From: Serinus canaria
Taxonomy: Eukaryota > Chordata > Aves > Passeriformes > Fringillidae
Direction of reading: 5' to 3'
Length of the DNA: 64,000 bases
Assembly (NCBI RefSeq): GCF_022539315.1
Contig: NC_066314.1
Coordinates: 40,547,180-40,611,179, forward strand
The notes under the pieces were generated by a model. It had not been told where the DNA came from. It ran no database searches and saw nothing but the letters and a program-made list of their open reading frames with translations. Within the stretch, counting starts at the first letter, position 1. Each line of letters starts with the position of its first letter. Both the position numbers and the translations under genes were made by a program. This document shows, one piece after another, positions 62,661 to 64,000 of this stretch.

Positions 62661-64000
62661 TCACCCCACAATCAGGTCTCCCTGAGGTACACATCGTGTT
62701 GTTCCATCTCTCTGCATCACCCACCATGTGCATCCTGGTCCCTGAGCAAAAACAACCCCACGGATGGGTTTGTCCGTACTTGAGGCAGAATTGATCCACA
62801 CTGTCCTCCCTAACAAACCTTTGACATGTACCACTGGGACTTTATCTCCATCTATTATATTCAGGGACTCAGACTGGGCAGGACCTGCTCGGTTAGTGGA
62901 ACCTCGAGTGTTAACTAACCAGGTAGCCTTTGCTAAGTGCTGCTCCCAATTTTTGAAGGATCCCCCACCCAAGGCTTTCAGTTGGGTTTTTAGTAGCCCA
63001 TTGTACCTCTCTACCTTCCCTGCAGCAGGTGCATGGTAGGGGATATGGTACACCCACTCAATACCATGTTCCCTAGCCCAGGTGTTGATGAGGCTGTTCT
63101 TGAAATGAGTCCCATTGTCTGACTCAATCCTCTCAGGGGTACCATGCCTCCAAAGGACCTGCTTTTCAAGGCCTAGGATGGTGTTACGGGCAGTGGCATG
63201 AGACACAGGGTAGGTTTCCAACCATCCCGTGGTGGCTTCTACCATGGTCAGCACGTAGCGCTTGCCTTGGCGTGTCTGGGGCAGTGTGATGTAGTCGATC
63301 TGCCAGGCCTCCCCATACTTGTACTTGGACCACCGCCCACCGTACCACAGGGGCTTCACTCGCTTGGCCTGTTTGATGGCAGCACACGTCTCACAGTCAT
63401 GGATAACCTGAGAAATACTGTCCATGGTTAGATCCACCCCTCGGTCTCGTGCCCACTTATAGGTGGCATCTCTACCCTGGTGACCTGAGGCATCATGGGC
63501 CCACCGAGCTAGGAATAACTCTCCCTTGTGTTCCCAATCTAGGTCTATCTTTGACACCCCTATCTTTGCAGCTCGGTCTACTTGCTCATTGTGTTGATGC
63601 TCCTCATTGGCTCTACTCTTGGGGACATGGGCATCTACATGGCGGACCTTGACAGGTAGCTTCCCTACCCTAGCAGCGATGTCTTTCCACTCATCAGCAG
63701 CCCAAATTGGTTTTCCCCTACGCTGCCAATTGGCCTCTCTCCACCTCTCCAGCCATCCCCACAGAGCATTAGCTACCATCCATGAATCAGTGTAAAGGTA
63801 GAGCCTTGGCCATTTCTCTCTCTCAGCAATGTCCAGGGCCAGCTGAACAGCTTTGAGTTCAGCAAGTTGACTTGATCCACCTTCTCCTTCGGTAGCTTGA
63901 GCGACCTGTCGTGTGGGGCTCCATACGGCTGCTTTCCACTTCCGGTTCATCCCTACAATGCGACAGGAACCGTCTGTGAAAAGAGCGTAGCGTGTTTCCT
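62661..64000 (-). CDS. pol: ERV-L-type pol, C-terminal part: RNase H and integrase (5' end outside the window)
   Basis: The frame is open from the window edge to the TGA at 62661-62663, about 445 codons. The ATG at 63948-63950 is internal: the frame continues upstream and encodes Phe-Thr-Asp-Gly-Ser, with the first RNase H Asp at 63972-63974. Counting from that Met, RNase H shows Glu31, Asp55 (Tyr-Thr-Asp-Ser) and Asp125. The integrase zinc-binding domain has His152, His157, Cys186 and Cys189. The catalytic core has Asp219, Asp278 (Ser-Asp-Asn-Gly) and Glu314, exactly 35 residues after Asp278. A Gly-Pro-Ala-Gln-Ser motif lies near 376-380, and an SH3-like C-terminal domain ends Pro-Gln-Gly-Asp-Leu-Ile. 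RNase H removes the RNA of RNA/DNA hybrids and integrase inserts the DNA copy into the host genome. There is no stop, frameshift or lost catalytic residue in the visible part. The element belongs to the spumavirus-related ERV-L group by motif style. Confidence 0.93.
   Translation of the reverse strand, partial: ETRYALFTDGSCRIVGMNRKWKAAVWSPTRQVAQATEGEGGSSQLAELKAVQLALDIAEREKWPRLYLYTDSWMVANALWGWLERWREANWQRRGKPIWAADEWKDIAARVGKLPVKVRHVDAHVPKSRANEEHQHNEQVDRAAKIGVSKIDLDWEHKGELFLARWAHDASGHQGRDATYKWARDRGVDLTMDSISQVIHDCETCAAIKQAKRVKPLWYGGRWSKYKYGEAWQIDYITLPQTRQGKRYVLTMVEATTGWLETYPVSHATARNTILGLEKQVLWRHGTPERIESDNGTHFKNSLINTWAREHGIEWVYHIPYHAPAAGKVERYNGLLKTQLKALGGGSFKNWEQHLAKATWLVNTRGSTNRAGPAQSESLNIIDGDKVPVVHVKGLLGRTVWINSASSTDKPIRGVVFAQGPGCTWWVMQRDGTTRCVPQGDLIVG

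Larger units (their letters stand above)
61970..64000 (-). mobile_element. ERV-L-type endogenous retrovirus, 3' part of provirus
   Basis: The provirus lies on the minus strand and is cut by the right edge of the window. Visible in its own reading direction are the end of pol (RNase H and integrase), a stop codon, 39 bases including a polypurine tract, and a 652-bp 3' LTR. No envelope gene lies between pol and the LTR, which is the usual ERV-L plan. Integrase residues, the Gly-Pro-Ala-Gln-Ser motif and the Pro-Gln-Gly-Asp C-terminus are of the ERV-L type. Reverse transcriptase, protease, gag and the 5' LTR should lie beyond 64,000. The open frame and CpG-rich LTR argue for a recent insertion. 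Host flank at the LTR edge is ...GCTCCCT; the matching duplication would lie at the far end of the provirus. Confidence 0.9.

Noticed and set aside
1..64000. CRISPR arrays, operons, toxin-antitoxin or phage modules
   Set aside because: Composition, CR1 LINEs and ERV-L sequence all indicate a vertebrate genome. No spaced palindromic repeats or dense coding were seen.

Overview
The window looks like 64 kb of a bird nuclear chromosome, most likely a songbird. It is AT-rich and CpG-poor. It holds three CR1 LINE fragments of the avian type, scattered microsatellites and A/T homopolymers, and the 3' half of a young ERV-L-type endogenous retrovirus at the right edge. There is no bacterial, phage or plasmid signature. 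The bird assignment is an inference from CR1 and ERV-L sequence style, not from a host gene.

I find no host protein-coding exon, tRNA, rRNA or other RNA gene that I can support. Nearly all open frames outside the retroelement are 60-160 codons long, sit in mutually overlapping frames, or are by-products of microsatellites. The region is best read as a gene desert or part of a very long intron.

Layout. 1-3.5 kb: unique AT-rich DNA. 3489-3650: a minus-strand CR1 scrap. 4417-4833: a 417-bp (AAGGG)n array. 7085-7149: an (ATCT)n array. Around 7.4 and 9.5 kb: two diverged copies of an unidentified roughly 100-bp repeat. 9.6-12 kb: a less AT-rich block with a plus-strand CR1 3' fragment and overlapping anonymous ORFs. 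12-21 kb: unique DNA. 20.9-23.5 kb: a cluster of short tandem or near-tandem duplications, with a possible old LTR remnant near 22 kb. 29.4 and 30.8 kb: TA-rich repeats, the second rich in perfect palindromes. 34-35 and 38.7-38.9 kb: stretches that resemble conserved non-coding elements. 41.1-41.6 kb: a possible solo LTR. 46.05-47.56 kb: a 1.5-kb 5'-truncated, decayed CR1 carrying the back half of its reverse transcriptase and its 3' UTR. 47.6-61.97 kb: unique AT-rich DNA.

61,970-64,000: an ERV-L-type provirus on the minus strand, cut by the window edge. Read in its own direction it shows RNase H, a zinc-binding domain, the integrase DDE core and C-terminal domain, a stop codon, a polypurine tract, then a 652-bp 3' LTR. 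There is no env. The pol frame is open to the window edge with all catalytic residues present, and the LTR keeps many CpGs, both pointing to a recent insertion.

I looked for an undescribed system and did not find one. The most notable items are the intact ERV-L pol end and its unusual LTR, the long AAGGG array, and the palindrome-rich TA block.
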